A stretch of DNA of 5,425 nucleotides from an uncultured Brachyspira sp. (GTDB lineage Bacteria; Spirochaetota; Brachyspiria; Brachyspirales; Brachyspiraceae). Positions 5,012 to 5,425 of this stretch are shown piece after piece. The position numbers were made by a program, and so were the translations under genes. Each line of letters begins with the position of its first letter. The stretch's first letter is position 1. Location: contig NZ_CASEGO010000147.1 in assembly GCF_949287625.1 (NCBI RefSeq), positions 1-5,425 of the forward strand, given 5' to 3'. The notes beneath the pieces are model-generated. The model had not been told where the DNA came from and made no database searches. It was given only the letters and a program-made list of their open reading frames with translations.

Positions 5012-5148
5012 GTTGGGGCTTTGCTGCGAAGCACACAGCCGTGCCAACCCCCACTTCTTTTGCCGTCCGCTCTGCGTGCCGTAGGCAAGTCACCTACTCG
5101 GTGGTGCCCATACGAAGTACGCCTGCGGCGAGAAGCAAAAAGACTGCA
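5012..5148. other. GC-rich structured island; candidate structured RNA or dispersed intergenic repeat
   Basis: About 60% G+C by hand count (82 of 137) in DNA that is otherwise mostly A/T. It folds readily. A first compound hairpin pairs GTTGG (5012-5016) with CCAAC (5044-5048), GGCT (5017-5020) with AGCC (5037-5040), and TGCT (5022-5025) with AGCA (5030-5033), closing a GCGA (GNRA-type) tetraloop. A second domain can close with TTTTGC (5058-5063)/GCAAAA (5135-5140) and CCGC (5067-5070)/GCGG (5125-5128). Inside it are GGCA-CACC (5084-5094)/GGTG-TGCC (5100-5108) and TAC-GAA-GTA (5111-5119). Neither strand has a convincing coding frame. I recall similar GC-rich intergenic blocks in Brachyspira genomes, but this is unverified memory. 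The transcribed strand is unknown. Confidence 0.6.
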
Positions 5149-5326
5149 TATTCATATATTAAAATGATAAATTATACAACATATAAAACATTGTATTTTA
5201 TGATTTAAGATTAAATAATTTTAAAGTTAATATTGTCAAGTACTTTTGAAACAAGTCTATTATAAGAAATACATGCTTTTTTAAACTAAAAAGAATATAT
5301 ATAGCCATTAAACAATAAAAAACTAA
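5149..5326. other. AT-rich intergenic region before the right IS end
   Basis: No gene is seen. It includes the right arm of the 16-bp inverted repeat (5244-5259) and a second copy of CAAGTCTATTA (5252-5262; first copy 256-266). TTGACA on the minus strand (5234-5239) lacks a good -10 box, so no promoter is called. Confidence 0.45.
5244..5259. repeat. Right arm of the 16-bp perfect inverted repeat
   Basis: TTTTGAAACAAGTCTA pairs with 4945-4960 without mismatch; the identity ends on both sides (4944/5260 and 4961/5243 do not match). Confidence 0.85.
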
Positions 5327-5329
5327 ATT

Positions 5330-5425
5330 TGCACGGGTTCCATACATATTGCATTTAAGTATTCCTTAATTTCTTAAAGTATAGCATAGGAGTATCATAA
5401 TTTAAAGTAGAATGTATTCTTTTAT
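5330..5425 (-). mobile_element. Right (transposase 3') end of a second IS3-family copy, inverted, partial
   Basis: Same 96 bases as the left element on the opposite strand. The terminus TGCACGGGTTCC starts at 5330 on the plus strand and the element body continues to the right, outside the window. The two copies face each other with their transposase 3' ends inward, an inverted, composite-like arrangement around the nuclease and B12 genes. Confidence 0.75.
5355..5423 (-). CDS. IS3-family transposase OrfB, C-terminal 22 residues of the second copy
   Basis: On the minus strand 5423 to 5355 encodes the same KRIHSTLNYDTP... tail with stop TAA at 5357-5355. It is truncated by the window edge and identical to the copy at 3-71. 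The catalytic DDE residues are outside the window. Confidence 0.78.
   Translation of the reverse strand, partial: KRIHSTLNYDTPMLYFKKLRNT

Larger units (their letters stand above)
5327..5425. repeat. Right arm of perfect 99-bp terminal inverted repeat
   Basis: Exact reverse complement of 1-99; see the left arm. ATT at 5327-5329 mirrors AAT at 97-99. Confidence 0.97.

Noticed and set aside
5012..5048. Integron attC site, suggested by GTTGG...CCAAC ends
   Set aside because: The terminal boxes do not fit GTTRRRY and RYYYAAC (GTTGGGG, and GCCAAC preceded by G), and no integrase or cassette array is present.
5012..5160. Possible small protein in the GC-rich island (minus-strand frame reading MNMQSFCFSPQAYF..., 21 codons, and a longer frame without ATG)
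   Set aside because: The ATG frame stops after 21 codons, and the longer frame has no start codon or Shine-Dalgarno. Hairpin structure explains the composition better.
5211..5239. Minus-strand promoter reading towards the GC-rich island (TTGACA on the minus strand at 5234-5239)
   Set aside because: No acceptable -10 box lies 16-18 bases downstream (best is about three of six matches).
1..5425. Linear replicon with hairpin telomeres, because the ends are inverted repeats
   Set aside because: The repeat arms encode the end of an IS3-type transposase and an IS tip, which explains them without telomeres; there is no telomere resolvase or replication gene.

Overview
The window reads as chromosomal DNA of a very A+T-rich host-associated bacterium with an outer membrane. 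The base composition, AT-rich codons, Lys/Asn/Ile-rich proteins, SCS-type lipoprotein signal peptides and a TonB-dependent receptor fit a spirochaete of the genus Brachyspira best. That assignment is inference from style; no taxonomic marker gene is present.

Layout. (1) Bases 1-99 and 5327-5425 are a perfect 99-bp inverted repeat forming the exact ends of the window. Each arm carries the last 22 codons of an IS3-type transposase (OrfB/rve integrase) and an IS terminus ending in CA. The window is therefore unique DNA between two inverted copies of one insertion sequence whose bodies lie outside. (2) 338-1315 encodes a 325-aa Rpn-family PD-(D/E)XK nuclease driven by a consensus sigma70 promoter that predicts a leaderless transcript. 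Inside it, a strong Shine-Dalgarno (943-949) precedes an in-frame ATG (959), which would give a separate 118-aa C-terminal protein carrying a 12-bp/4-aa tandem repeat. This is the layout expected of a gene-within-gene nuclease toxin/antitoxin. (3) 1471-4831 is a vitamin B12-controlled outer-membrane uptake locus: promoter, cobalamin riboswitch (about 1505-1610), an expression platform with a 10-bp anti-Shine-Dalgarno, two unrecognised lipoproteins (1698-2195 and 2219-2773), a terminator-like hairpin (2790-2818) and a BtuB-like TonB-dependent receptor (2846-4831). (4) 4832-5329 has no gene but holds a roughly 60% G+C structured island (5012-5148) nested inside a 16-bp inverted repeat (4945-4960 / 5244-5259), possibly a structured RNA or a dispersed mobile intergenic repeat.

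How the parts work together. When B12 is scarce the riboswitch should expose the ribosome-binding site of lipoprotein 1, and the operon would supply two lipid-anchored proteins plus the outer-membrane channel. By analogy with the surface B12-binding lipoproteins that partner BtuB in Bacteroidetes, the two lipoproteins are candidate B12-capture or receptor-accessory proteins of a new sequence type. The flanking inverted IS copies could make the whole block an IS-bounded cassette, or an invertible one by homologous recombination. The exact 99-bp length of the arms also suggests that the window is a complete assembly contig that stopped in the IS repeats.
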